A stretch of 64,000 nt of DNA, from positions 36,866,739-36,930,738 of the forward strand of contig CM043966.1 of the NCBI GenBank assembly GCA_014529385.2, in the 5' to 3' direction. This document shows positions 1 to 11,071 of the stretch, piece after piece. Position numbers and translations under genes: made by a program. The notes under the pieces are model-generated. The model had not been told where the DNA came from and did no database searches. It was given only the letters and a program-made list of their open reading frames with translations. The stretch is from Adiantum capillus-veneris. Taxonomy: Eukaryota; Streptophyta; Polypodiopsida; Polypodiales; Pteridaceae. Positions within the stretch are counted from its first letter, which is position 1, and each line of letters begins with the position of its first letter.

Positions 1-191
1 TTCTACACACATTTCAGAGTGTAAAGTTGATGCAACAAGGTGAGTGTGAGGTGGTGAGAGTGAAGCAAGGCGGGAGCTCCATTAAGGGTATAATCCCTTT
101 GTAAACTACTTCTTATTTTGAAGTACTAAAGCCATTGAGTGGTTGCTTTCCCATGGACGTAGCCCACATTGGGTGAACCACGTATATCGTG

Positions 192-258
<67 letters not shown>

Positions 259-342
259 CTATAATCTCGTGTATGTAAATCTGTCTCTCTCCATTAAGTA
301 ATCTACTCAATTATCTATTTAGCTACGTCTTATTTCCTAACA
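1..342 (+). mobile_element. Ty1/copia LTR, 3' part, cut by window edge
   Basis: This stretch is nearly identical to 5022-5386, the 3' part of the complete copia LTR further right, and it ends with the same TAACA terminus at 342. Its 5' part lies outside the window. No initiator-Met primer-binding site follows it (the next bases are ATCCATGGCC), so it looks like a solo or separated LTR. It does not look like the 5' LTR of the copia remnant at 3641-5386, although the 5-kb spacing invites that reading. Confidence 0.8.
196..255. repeat. (CT)n microsatellite inside the copia LTR
   Basis: An uninterrupted CT run of about 30 units. The same position in the second LTR copy (5218-5299) holds a longer run, so the array belongs to the LTR and has changed length since the copies diverged. 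Confidence 0.95.
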
Positions 343-398
343 ATCCATGGCCACATGCAGCTCCACCACCTGGTTTTTCGACTGCAAGATTTGATTGT

Positions 399-399
<1 letters not shown>

Positions 400-493
<94 letters not shown>
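400..493. repeat. (CT)n microsatellite
   Basis: About 47 perfect CT units outside the LTR. Serine-leucine and arginine-glutamate reading frames across it are artefacts of the repeat. Confidence 0.95.
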
Positions 494-495
<2 letters not shown>

Positions 496-639
496 AAAAA
501 TTCAGAGTTATGCACTTGCCTCTTCCATCACTCAAGTTGAATAGAAGAAGAACGCTTTCTGTTGCTGCTAGCCTTTGAGCATTCCAAAGCTACAAGCACA
601 TTCAAGTCCTTGTAAGATTCTCCGGCTCTTTAAGTATTT

Positions 640-688
640 GCGTCATTGCGTCATTGTATTTATATGCGTCATTGCGTCATTGTATTTA
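640..688. repeat. Tandem duplication with GCGTCATT units
   Basis: Two adjacent 22-bp copies, each containing GCGTCATT twice in a row followed by GTATTT. They lie upstream of the transposase-like gene. A short CT run follows at about 762-783. Confidence 0.8.
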
Positions 689-857
689 ATGGTCTTTGCG
701 TCCACTCAGGTACGTATGCTCTAGGTATGTTCTCATTAGCAGAGACGACGAGCACCTCCTCCTCCTCTCTCTCTCTCTCTCTATCTATCTACTTGTCCAT
801 GTTTTCTACTCCATTCATTCAATATTAAGTTTAAATGTTCGTGTGTTTAATGCAGGT

Positions 858-2170
858 ATGGATGATGAGGAGTTTCTTTCTTCTTTGTCACCCCAGCAGC
901 AGAGACAGTGGTACGTGGAGCGTCATCGCTCTAGCGCACCATCGCGCGTTCCTACTCCATCCGCATCTCCCTCTGTTTTGGAGTCCTCAGTGCACTCCAA
1001 AGCTTCAGTGTCGACGAGACGATCTTCACACTCGTCTAGGCACCGGCGCTCTAGTGGTGGCGGTGGCGGTGGCGGTTGTTGTGGGGGTGGCGCCACCGAT
1101 GCTTCGACACCGCCTCGTGTTCGACAAGGCTCTTTACCCTCCCCTTCTTTGCCCATCCCGACACCAGCCACGGCATCGCCCTCGACACCAGGTTTTGCGC
1201 GGCTGAGTGCCGTTTCCCACAGCTACACACCAGTAGCTACTCCTCCAGGAGTCACTCCAGTGGACACTCCTCGCTTTCGGGCTCAGTGGAGACACCTGGC
1301 ATCCGTACCCCCATTGACACGCCGCTAGAGACCCCTGTCAAGACACCCAGGTTCACGCGTCAGCGGCGAGAGGGCTTGCCTTACTCCGTCGAATTCAGCG
1401 GCGGCATCATCTTGGATGATGACGGCAAGAAGGTGATTTCGCGCATGCCCGGTCTTTGCTCTCAGGTGTTTAGACACTACATACTAAACACCTGGAGTGA
1501 AGTACCGAATGAATTAAAAGACAGAGTCATCAGCATGCTTCATGACGAGTTTCCCTTTCCAACACGGGATGACCGCTTCAATGAAGATGTGATGAAGCTT
1601 CGAATGCGTGAATACTGCAAGCATAAGCGTTCCGAAGTGCAAAAAGCAATCAAGCATGGATGGAACAGACCAGATTGGCAGGCCAAAGAAGATTGGAAGC
1701 ATGCGAAGAAATAAGCATGCGAGAATCCCGACAAGTGCAAGCAACAAAAGGAGGCAGCCAGAGCGCGAGTAGAGGCAGGGAGCTCGCACCACTTGGGGAG
1801 CGACGGGTGGACATCATTTGAGGCCGATTTTTTAAGTGTTTTCGCATCTATGTTCGATAGTTTAGGGTTTATGGGATTTGGAATTCTAACATAATGGATT
1901 CTTTGTATGTTTTGACAGTGGTCATTTACAGGACGTGATTCCACTCCGTACGAGCGTGAGTACGCAGGCAAGAAGGGCTTAAACGCCCTTATAGACATCC
2001 TGACTTCTCGCGGCGGCATGGTTAGTATTAGGGTTTATTCTTTTCTATTTATTGTATTGTTTTATAAACGTCGCTCGCTATATGTTTATACTTACAAAAA
2101 GCTATCTTATTGTTTTTTTTTGCAGAATCCGACAGATACACCGCTTGGACGCGATGAGACATCTGATTAG
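858..2170 (+). pseudogene. CACTA (Ptta/En/Spm) transposase-like gene, broken
   Basis: The ATG at 858 opens a serine/proline-rich N-terminus with repeated TP motifs (TPPGVTPVDTP) and a glycine run. At about 1270-1290 the frame shifts. The second frame holds a helical domain (about 1440-1800) with an NTWSEVP motif and many K/R/W residues, resembling plant Transposase_24. An in-frame TAA at 1712 interrupts it, and readable code continues for about 100 bp. Two later exons, 1919-2020 and 2126-2170, are flanked by AG/GT signals and end at TAG. The CACTA terminus 650 bp downstream supports the assignment. The family call rests on pattern recognition. The gene is inactive as read because of the frameshift and stop. 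Confidence 0.6.
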
Positions 2171-2579
2171 ACGACGTCAGTTTAGCCATAGCTAGATAGC
2201 ATTAGTTTATTTTTGTCCTAGCTTATGTATCATGAGACCATGTAACTATGTATTTTTGAAAACCATGTATATTTTTTAAATAATGACAATGGTTTGTAAC
2301 TATTACATTTGCAATGATTAACAATCAAGTGATTTGCTACTGTGTGCAATTGTCATTAATTTACTTCCATCAATTCACGCTTGTCATTTTTGTATCTTTA
2401 TTTTGCAAACAATACGTACTATGAATGATGGAGTGAATGATTATATTGTCTCGTGGGTGACTATTTTGGGTCTATATTTACCTTTGCACTTTTTTTCAAA
2501 GGTAAATAGACCAATCAAACAATCAATATGGTTGATGGGTGGCAGGGCATTGACCAAAAAATTTTAATCTCGGGCATCG

Positions 2580-2819
2580 CTATGGGCGTCGCTATATGAG
2601 GCTCTGCAGCGTCGCTATCTATGGCCTTGCAGCGTCGCTATTAGCGTCACTATATGCGTCGCTATATAGTGACACTTATAACGACTGCTATAGCGACTAC
2701 TATAGTGACGTTTTCGTATCAACGCTAATAGCGACACTTTTAGCGAGGCTAGGGGTTTTAAAAACCCAATGTATTTCCGTCGCTATAAGCGTCACAAGAG
2801 CACACAACCTCTTGTAGTG
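2580..2819 (+). mobile_element. Right end of a CACTA transposon with subterminal repeats
   Basis: The stretch ends in CAACCTCTTGTAGTG, whose reverse complement begins CACTACAAGAGG, the classical CACTA terminal inverted repeat. The 240 bp before it are packed with short direct and inverted copies of GCGTCGCTAT / ATAGCGAC, as expected for subterminal transposase-binding repeats. The base triplet after the end is AAA. No matching left terminus was found in the window, so a 3-bp target duplication cannot be tested. Confidence 0.8.
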
Positions 2820-3640
2820 AAAATTTGTTTTTATTGTTGCATGTGACAATGGTTGTGTATTTATCTCAGTTTTTCCATGGAATTTATTGTTTTGTTGGAT
2901 GCTCAATTTATACTTCATGGCTATGATTCATCCCAAGATTGGTTTTGATATGAAAACATTGTAGTACAATGTGATATGCAAACATTACATATGAAGGAAA
3001 AAAATAAATACAACCATGCCAGACTCCATGGCATTGGCTATTATTCTTCTAACATGGTTCATAACGAGCAATCCATGAGCTACCTCTCCTCCGCTTCAGT
3101 AGCTACTCCAACCTGATCTATGAGAAAGGTAGAACCACTTGGATGATAATACATCAACTTTCTATGCAAGATACTGATAAACTATTATGTTTCAGAAACA
3201 TTTTGCATTATGCTATGCAATGCATCTAGCACTTGTACACTTTCAAATATCCTTTTAGACTACAAAATGGCTTGATCTAGATCGATCAGCAAAGAAATGA
3301 GATCTCACCTTCTTTATCATGAGAAAGGCTACATTGCGTATTTAATAACCTTAAAGTTAACCATTAATAAATACAAGAAAAGACACACATGTATATATAA
3401 CAAGTATATAAAGAGTTGTTTTGTGGGATATAATGGTTGTACATAGTATAAATTTTTGATATGTGTTATGTATTAGCTTAAAGAATCGAAAGAATATTTT
3501 GAACTCATAAATATAGTTTGTACATTTGGGAGGATTTTCATGTACATTCAACCTATATGAGCACACAATTGAAAAAGCACCAAATTTACACCAAAAGCTC
3601 TAAATTAAAAGCTAGCAAATTTATTATCCCCCAAAGAGGA
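2820..3640. other. AT-rich stretch, no gene seen
   Basis: The sequence is AT-rich and in-frame stops are frequent in all frames. Nothing resembling a retroelement domain is visible until the RT tail starting near 3641. Confidence 0.6.
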
Positions 3641-4484
3641 TACTTGGTATGAAAATATCAAGGGACAGGACAAAGAAGACAATAAAGCTATCTCAAGAAG
3701 ATTACATCAAGAAGGTACTAGAAAGGTTTGCAATGCAAAATGCAAAACCAGTTTCTACACCTTTGGCTAGTCATTTTAAACTAACGAAGGATATGTGTCC
3801 AAAGATATAGCCTATATGTCTAAAGTTCCATATGCTGCAACGGTAGGTTCTCTAATGTATGTTATGGTCTGGACAAGGCCAGACATTGCACATGCAATGG
3901 GAGTTGTGAGTAGGCTCATGAACAACCCAGGTAAAGAGCATTGGCAAGCTGTGAAGTGGATACTTAGGTATCTAAAAGAGACAACAACAAATGCTTTGTA
4001 TTTTGGAGGAACTGATATTTTTCTAGAAGGGTATGTTGATGCAGATATGGCAGGTGACAAAGATACTCGAAGGAGCACTACTGGCTATGTGTTCACGGTT
4101 GGAGGCACAGCAGTAAGCTGGGCTTCAAAGCTACAGAAAGTGGTTTCACTTTCTACCACGGAAGCAGAGTATGTAGCAATGACGGAGGCAAGCAAAGAAA
4201 TTCCGTGGCTTCACAGATTCTTAGAAGAGCTTGGATTCAAACAAGACAATTGTGTCTTGTACAGTGATAGCCAAAGCGTTATCCATCTTGCGAAGAACTC
4301 AGCCTTTCATTCAAGGACAAAGCACATTGAGGTGAGATATCACTTGATACGCACTCTTTTGGAAGAGGGACAGCTAAAGCTAGGAAAGGTGCATACAAGT
4401 GAAAATCTTGCAGACATGTTTACAAAGGTGGTCAACAAGGAGAAGTTGAGCTTTTGCTCATCTTCAATCGGCATTCAAGGATAA
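3641..4484 (+). pseudogene. Ty1/copia pol remnant: RT C-terminus and RNase H
   Basis: A 5'-truncated copia pol. The first frame (from 3649) carries the end of the reverse transcriptase (KPVSTPLASHFKL). After a frameshift near 3795-3800 a second frame reads through VPYAATVGSLMY and RPDIAHA into the RNase H domain, with DADMAGD, STTEAEY and DSQS motifs bearing the expected D-E-D acidic residues, and on to a stop at 4484. Gag, protease, integrase and the RT catalytic core are absent. A polypurine tract (AAGTGGGAG) and the 3' LTR follow directly. It is defective because of the truncation and frameshift. Confidence 0.9.
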
Positions 4485-4796
4485 GAAGCCAGAATGGAAA
4501 GCAGTCACATGTTTGGTTTGGAGATCAGTCTCCAAGTGGGAGATTGTTAAGTATGGAGCCTGATTTACCCTTGTAATTTTCTGTGGTAAAAGCAAACATT
4601 TGTAAGGCCCTCATTATGAGGAGAAGCCATCGCGCGTGAAGGAAAATCACTCGCCGGAAACCAAAATTTTCACGGCCAAAAATCAAGGGCAACTTTAGGG
4701 GCCCCGAGACTTTTTTTTTCCCCTCACCAGAATATTCCTTTTCGCCGGAATATTATGGCCAGGACGGCGGCCGAAAAGTGGTCAGAAAACAACTGT

Positions 4797-4876
4797 CGGT
4801 TGGCCGGTGGCCGGTGGCCAGTAGTCAATGGCCGGTGGCCGGTGGTCGGAAGTCAATAGCCGGTGGCCGGTGGCCG
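4797..4876. repeat. GGCCGGTG minisatellite in the copia LTR
   Basis: Repeated GGCCGGTGGCCGGTGG units separated by AGTCAATA-type linkers. It is GC-rich, in contrast with the surrounding LTR. Confidence 0.85.
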
Positions 4877-5213
4877 AATTCAAAAGCAGACTTGTCTTCT
4901 TAAGGGCGGCCACACATGGGCGGATTGGAGGGTCCGATTTGGACTTATCTACACAAGGGCGGCTACACATGGCTGCCTCTCATGAGAGAGGGCAGCCCTT
5001 TTGGCCTTCAAAAGGAGGCCATTTCTACACACATTTCATAGTGTGAAGTTGATGCAACAAGGTGAGTGTGAGGTGGTGAGAGTGAAGCAAGGCGGGAGCT
5101 CCATTAAGGGTATAATCCCTTTGTAAACTACTTCTTGTTTTGAAGTACTAAAACCATTGAGTGGCTACTTTCTCGTGGACGTAGCCCACATTGGGTGAAC
5201 CATGTATATCGTG

Positions 5214-5217
<4 letters not shown>

Positions 5218-5299
<82 letters not shown>
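5218..5299. repeat. (CT)n microsatellite in the 3' LTR
   Basis: 41 CT units at the position equivalent to 196-255 in the left LTR copy. Confidence 0.95.
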
Positions 5300-5302
<3 letters not shown>

Positions 5303-5386
5303 CTATAATCTCGTGTATGTAAATCTGTCTCTCTCCATTAAGTAATCTACTCAATTATCTATTTAGCTACGTCTTATTTCCTAACA

Positions 5387-5534
<148 letters not shown>

Positions 5535-5635
5535 AGTTATTTTAGTTATATAAATCTATATGTTATATATTGATGTGATTATATAATTAGATATAATACG
5601 GTCATCATGAGCTATCCTATTAGTGAAGGTACTTG

Positions 5636-5997
5636 GAGCATGGCCATAGTGTTCATCTAGGTACTAGAAGGGAAGCTCGTGAAAAGCTGCGTAGTTTGGT
5701 GATCCATCTTGGGGAGCATGGCCATAATGTTCAGCCAGGTAATAAGAGGGCAACCCTTGAAAAGGTGCGTAGTTTGTTAGCACAGTTCTAAAGATGGACA
5801 AGGGGGGTCCTAGAAAAGTACAAATGCTAGTTGTTCAACAAATGTTATTCCAATATTTGACCAAAGAAGATGATTTGGAAGCCATTGATGTTGAGCTTAA
5901 TCATTTTTTTGAAGGAATGATGCCACTTCTTCGGAAAAGGGGACTCAAAGGAATTGTGTCACATGAGAAAGCTAAACAGGATCAAGTTGGTCCATGA
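5636..5997 (+). pseudogene. Unassigned ORF fragments with a 26-residue repeat
   Basis: Two adjacent 78-bp units at 5636 and 5714 encode related 26-residue repeats starting EHGH. The open frame runs from a TGA at 5624 to a TAA near 5789. A second short frame (5794-5997), lysine- and leucine-rich, starts directly after it in another frame and may be the same decayed gene. I do not recognise the family. The 78-bp period preserves the reading frame, which argues for a former coding role. Confidence 0.35.
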
Positions 5998-5999
5998 AA

Positions 6000-7075
6000 C
6001 ACTAGACTTTGTCGGATTCGTGTCTCATGAAGCTGGAGCTAACTGGTTAGCAATACAAGTGTGCAAAGGAAGAAGAAAGTAAGTGCAACCGATAAAAGGT
6101 AACATAAACTTGGATATATAATGGAGGCAAGGCGACGCAAAACCACGGTATACCATGGAGTATACAATCTGATAAATAGGATAATGAAGAGATATATGTC
6201 AGTGACAATGAACCAGACAAAAGCATACGAGTGGATCAAGGTTCTTGGAAGTTAAAGTTTAAAGTGAATAGCAAATGGTTTTTTGACTAGTCTTGATAGA
6301 GAGTTGTTATGATATATACATAAATTCAGAACCTAGTTTCACTTGCCCCAATTTTTAGAACAGAGAATCTATGCATAAAGCCTTTTTAGAATGTAAGCAC
6401 ATGTACATTGTGTATGTGCAGATACTTGGACTTCAACCAAAATAGCACATGGTCACTCGTCAGCCTGCACCAACTCCCATGGACCTTGCCTTTGTATTGG
6501 GGCAAACACACAAGATACATCCTATAGTGTAATGAACCTGTGGAAAAGCAAAGCGGTCTAGAGTCATGCATTGAAGGATATATCTCTTACGTATGAGCTA
6601 CAAAATTACTTCTCTCTACCCTTTGAAGTATTTTTTGAATCTCCTCTCATTATAGATTAATGCTTTATAGTTCATATTTTGCAAGATGTTCAAGCTCAAA
6701 GTTAGGGCTTTTGGAAACTTATACATATTTTTTGGTATGTATAGTATGAGCAATTTCTTTTTTTTTTGTCAACTTTTTGTGTTGTTATAAAAGGCTCCAA
6801 ATTTAAATTCAAAATCTTGCAAAAGTGGTTTTTATTGCAAAAGCTCAGAATCAAAAGCTCGCAAAAAAAACACACTCTGTTAGTACACCATAAAGAAAAT
6901 GCTCACAAATGGACAAGTCTGAGAAATTGAATCCAAGAACATAACCAGAATGAGGTAAGATTTTTTTCCTTCTGAGAGATTTCCTATGTGGAAATTCCAC
7001 TAAAAAAACTTGGCTACTTGATTACACACATTACATGACTTCTAACATTGGAAACATGTAGCATATAGAATGTTG
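6000..7075. other. AT-rich stretch without recognisable features
   Basis: No supported gene on either strand. Short open frames here have no recognisable motif. The copia remnant on the minus strand fades out near 7080. Confidence 0.5.
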
Positions 7076-7079
7076 CAGA

Positions 7080-8304
7080 CTTTGAACCATGTGCTACCAC
7101 TAAAGAACCTTTGGTGATCTTCCACAAACTATTATTAGATGTGCAAAAAAATCCTGCATCATCCATTTGTCTTGTATCAAGCTTTTGGTAATCTTTGACA
7201 CATATCTCATATTCTTTAGCATGAATGAAGAGCCAATATGAAACTTTAGCTGCTGCACATCACTCACACCAACTATGTCACAAGGAAAATCATTGCTAAG
7301 ATGAAAACAACCTTTGTGGGTTGCATCATATGTATTGAGCTACTCCCTATGAGAAGTCGCATGAAAAGATGCACCGGAGTCAAGAACCCAATACTATAAA
7401 GTATAGTCATCAGTGGCAAACACAAATATAAAATCCACGACAGATGTGTGATAGATATATCCATCAAAAACATTGTTGATCTCTTAAATCTTCACATTGA
7501 TTTCTTTAGTCTTTTGTTCTTCCTGCTTCTTGTCTTTACCTTTCTCTTGTTTCCATTTTTGACAGCTTTTATTCATGTAACCCCTTTTGTGACAGTGATA
7601 GCACTCTATTTCTTTTTTTCCACATGATTTTCTAAGAGATTTTCCTCTCTGATTTTGCTTGCCCTTTTCCTGTGATCTACCACGAACAAAGAAAGCATTG
7701 CTACTACCACAAGAAGCATTGAGATTCTTCCTATTAACCTCTTTCACAAGCAAACTATCTTCAACATCATCACATGTTAAACCATCAGTAGGTGTTGAGT
7801 TACTTATGACTATGCAGAAAGTATCCCAACTTTTTGGCAACATAACTAGAAAAAAATTGCTTTGATAGAATCGTTAAAATTGACTCCCTGTGCACAAATC
7901 TGATTGAAAATTGTGTTGAATGCATTGAGACAACTACACGTGGGTATGATCTCATCCATCTTCAAATCAACCAACTTTTCTAGCCTATAAACATGTGATG
8001 TTTCACTTTGCTTCTCATGCAAGTCACATATCTTTTTTTCACAGCTCATGGCTAGTTTTTTCATTGTTTACACTGAAGTACACATTCTTTGACAAAGTTA
8101 AAGAAATGTGGTGGACTTGACAAGCTCATCTAACTCCTGCCAGTCATACTCATCCATATCCTCAGCCTTTTCCCCCTTCATCTTAATCGAGAAAATCTAC
8201 TTTTTTTGTAAAACATTGTAAATATGTCCTTCCAAAATAGAAAGGCAGTGCCATCTAACTCCTCATTATTAAAAAAAGAGTTCTTTGCTCGTGATGAAGC
8301 CATC
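7080..8304 (-). pseudogene. Ty1/copia gag-protease remnant
   Basis: Reading leftward from an ATG near 8304 (MASSRAK), the sequence shows copia gag segments in several frames: a CSCLNAFNTIF helix region, then after a frameshift at about 7845 PKSWDTFC, a basic stretch and a zinc knuckle. The knuckle reads CYHCHKRGYMNKSC, with Tyr where the family has His, so the CCHC motif is damaged. Further left comes the protease motif LDSGASFHAT with the D-S-G active site (about 7380-7330), interrupted by stops. Recognisable homology ends near 7080. RT, integrase and LTRs were not found, so this is a truncated, inactive copy unrelated in position to the copia tail at 3.6 kb. Confidence 0.85.
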
Positions 8305-8354
8305 ACTCAAGGAGGAATAAAAGTGATGAAGCCATCACTCAAGGAGGAATAAAA
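8291..8354. repeat. Perfect 32-bp tandem duplication
   Basis: GTGATGAAGCCATCACTCAA plus 12 further bases is repeated twice without a mismatch, spanning the gag start of the copia remnant. Confidence 0.95.
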
Positions 8355-9030
8355 GTGGTCAATTTGCTCAACTAAACAAGATGATAGAAAACGTGAAAAT
8401 TTGTAGTCTCTCCTATAAAATTGATTTCTTTTGAACCTTTCCTCCAGTTGCTCGGCAGTGATGGTGGGGCCATGGGATTTTTAGTGCGTACCTTGTGTGG
8501 AATCCACTTTTGGCAAAATGTCCTTTGTCCATTCTTTTCTTTGTCAATTCCTCTGCAAATCTCTCTTCTTAGATTATTTCTGAGCTTTTTCTTCTTTCTT
8601 GGTCTCTAGCATTTTCTTTTTACAAGTTCTTCTTCAGTTGGTTTAGATTCCTATAATTTTCTCTTCAACCTTGTTTGAGTAGTCGTCTATGTGGAATCAA
8701 ACTTGGTTGTGTCTTCATCACTTCCTTCTTCTTGAAACTGAATCCAATTGTTTTGAGAGGGAGCTTCTGGCAAATCTTGAGCCACACCAATTGCTTGGTA
8801 TGAAATTCTAGTTAGCATTTTGGTGATGGTAGGTAGGTTAACTTTGTGTGCTTCTTCTTTTTGGTTCAACCCTCATGAATGTATTGAGCATGCTTGATAG
8901 TTATTGGTGCGTTATGCTGATAGGCAAGTTTTAAGTTGTAGCTACTATGTGATTAGGGAGGGGGGGGATGCAAAGAGCTGAATAAAATCTTGGACTAAGG
9001 TGGCTCCCTCCACAAGCCACAAATCACATA
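8355..9030. other. Stretch without recognised gene, before the rDNA block
   Basis: Short frames only. The last ~120 bp, with a G run at about 8957-8965, may be residual ITS1 but cannot be aligned by eye. Confidence 0.4.
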
Positions 9031-9034
9031 AAGA

Positions 9035-9197
9035 AAATGACTCTTAGCAATGGATATCTTGGCTCTTGCAACAATGAAGAACGTAGGGAAATGGGATACA
9101 TAGTGTCAATTGCAGAATTTCGTGAATCATCAAGTCTTTGAATGCATCTTGCACTCGTGGCTCATCCAAGGGCATGTGTTCCTGAGCATCCACATGA
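9035..9197 (+). pseudogene. 5.8S rRNA pseudogene
   Basis: The order and spacing of 5.8S landmarks are kept: GGATATCTTGGCTCT, GATGAAGAACGTAG-like, AATTGCAGAATTTCGTGA and GTCTTTGAATGCA. Compared with the conserved plant 5.8S, most CpG positions are changed to TpG or CpA (for example ACGG to ATGG and TCGAG to TCAAG). That is a cytosine-methylation decay signature and is incompatible with a working rRNA. Confidence 0.92.
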
Positions 9198-9500
9198 TCC
9201 CCACACCCACACACCCCCATCCCCTCCTCAAATGCGGCAAGTTCCTCCCCTCATGGGGGCGACGATCGTGGGGTGAGCACGGCACCATAATCAGCTAAAA
9301 TGCATTGATAGAACCATGCAATGATGCCCATCGCAAGGGTGGTTACGCTCCCTAAGTACCAGGTACTCCCTCCGCAAGAATTGGCTCTGTGGTCAAGGCA
9401 TGGTCGTATCACTGTGTAGAGAAAGGGCTTCATGGCCGAGGAACAGGGAGGTGGGGATGAGTGCCTAGCCCCCTCTGGTTGAGGCCCAAAAAAATGCATG
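9198..9500 (+). other. ITS2 remnant
   Basis: The C/G-rich spacer lies between the 5.8S and 26S pseudogenes and has the expected length of about 300 bp. It begins with a CCCCACACCCACACACCCCC tract. Confidence 0.75.
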
Positions 9501-10170
9501 GACCCCATATCAAGCAAGGACACTCACCGAGTTTAAGCATATCCCTAAGCATATGAAAAGAAACTAACCAAGATTTCCCTAGTAGCGGCGAGCAAACCAA
9601 AAAGAGCCCAACTTGAGAAACGCCCGGCACCACCATTGTGTGATGGACCAGGCCCAAGGTCCCTAGAAAAGGGCATCAGAGAGGATGAGAGCCTTGTCGA
9701 TCTCAAACCCTGTCACTCCACAAGGCACCGTGGACAAGTTGAGTTGTTTGAGAATGCAACCCTAAGTGGGTTGTAGATTCCATACTGTCAAGAGACCGAT
9801 AGCAAACAAGTACCATGAGGGAAAGATGAAAAGTACATTGAAAAGAGAGTTAGAAAGTGATTAAACCTGATGTGAGGTAAGTGAATGGAGGGCACAAATG
9901 CATCCCAATTGGATGTGAAATGGTGAGAGCTAGTCCGCCGCTCGACGCGGGGTGCTGGTCGACGTGGACTAGCACCACGAGACAAGAGCGGGCTTTTGTC
10001 AGAGCCCACCAATTCCGTTGTGCTGGTCAGGGGATGAAGCACATGCCACTTGTGGAAATCTCTATGTGCACTTGAGACACTAGCACTCTGGATTTTCCAT
10101 CTGACCCATCTTGAAACACGAACCAAGGAGTCTAACATGTAGTGATCTTGTGGGTGTCAAGCAGGCATTC
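9501..10170 (+). pseudogene. 26S rRNA pseudogene, 5' D1-D2 region
   Basis: The 26S 5' landmarks appear in order: GAGTTTAAGCATAT, AAAAGAAACTAACCA, TAGTAGCGGCGAGC, AACAAGTACCATGAGGGAAA, GAAAAGTACATTGAAAAGAG and CATCTTGAAACACGAACCAA. They carry many C-to-T and G-to-A changes. Homology stops near 10170, so only the first ~670 nt of the ~3.4-kb gene are present. Open frames on both strands across this block are by-products. Confidence 0.92.
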
Positions 10171-10188
10171 CCATGGTGATGAAGGACA

Positions 10189-10793
10189 ATGAAAAACACA
10201 AGGGGAAGAGTTGTAGCTAAACACATCCTAGGCTTAGAAGGAACGCTAAGATCAAGACAGCTGCCCAAAGCCTCAAATCCTCCTGCAGTGCAAGAAGAAA
10301 TTAGGCAGCCAATCCCTATTCCCAGCACCTCAGCCCAACAATGGAGCATGATTGATCCCTCTTATCATGCTTTACAAAGGGTAGTAGGTGATATGTATAA
10401 TGTGACAGTGCAACAATACACCCAAGACATGAACACCATCCTATCTATACAAAATGAGCTAACAAAAGCTTACCACGAGTTGCACACACTGCTCAATGAA
10501 CATGAAAGAGTCTCAAGTGGCAAGACAAGAAGCAAAAGCTTCCAAGACCCAACTGCTACCATAGCAATAGAAGCTAGAAGATGCTTATGAAGAATTAGCT
10601 ATAGATCAAAGGGCCATAGACACATACAAAAGTGTAATATTTGATATGAAATCAGTCTTCAAGGATGTAGTGGAATAGGAAGATACACTTGAAAACCAGC
10701 TAGCTATAGCAAAAGTTCAAGTGGAAAGCATAGAGAAAGAATTAATTGCCCAAAGATGCATAGTAAAAAAGATTAAGGCCAACCCTCCACTAA
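10189..10793 (+). pseudogene. Coiled-coil protein remnant, unassigned
   Basis: An open frame of 133 codons, rich in Q, E, L and T, runs to 10590. A frameshift near 10570 leads into a second frame (AYEELAIDQRAI onwards) with one in-frame TAG, ending at TGA near 10795. Heptad-like spacing of L, I, V and Y residues suggests a coiled coil. Such ORFs occur as gag- or ORF1-like proteins in plant retroelements, but no diagnostic motif is visible, so no function is assigned. Confidence 0.4.
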
Positions 10794-11071
10794 CTTGACA
10801 TTAGGAGAAAGTTGGACTCACTTTTGGGCCTTTCAGGTCTAGAGAGAGAGTGGCGCTCGACTAATGAGGAAGAGGCTAACATTACGTTAAAAATCAAAAT
10901 TTTGGAGCCAAGCTCTTTTAGAAAAAAGGGAGAAAATGTTATTTTTGTTCATCAAATTGCACAATTTCACGCTTTCAAGGCATAAATTCCATAAGTCGTA
11001 CTAACTCTGTACCAACAAATTTCAGAACTTTCATTGAAGCCTCTATCTAATATCTATGTTCCCACCCAAAT

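Larger units (their letters stand above)
4545..5386 (+). mobile_element. Ty1/copia 3' LTR, complete
   Basis: The LTR starts TGTTA just after the polypurine tract and ends TAACA, an inverted terminal pair. It is 842 bp long. It contains a GGCCGGT-rich minisatellite in the middle and a long CT run near the 3' end. The last ~365 bp match 1-342. Confidence 0.88.

Noticed and set aside
330-540. Open frames of (RE)n and (SL)n across the CT run
   Set aside because: They are translations of a dinucleotide repeat. The same happens at 25.8, 26.5 and 63.4 kb.
1-5386. LTRs at 1-342 and 4545-5386 as the two ends of one copia element
   Set aside because: No primer-binding site follows the left LTR, and a CACTA element end rather than copia interior fills the space. 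No target duplication can be tested because the left LTR start is outside the window.
9110-10349. Several 60-130 codon frames on both strands
   Set aside because: They lie on the 5.8S-ITS2-26S pseudogene and have no protein features.
10189-10793. Calling the coiled-coil ORF a LINE ORF1 or a gag protein
   Set aside because: No zinc knuckle, RRM or adjoining RT was found, so it is left unassigned.
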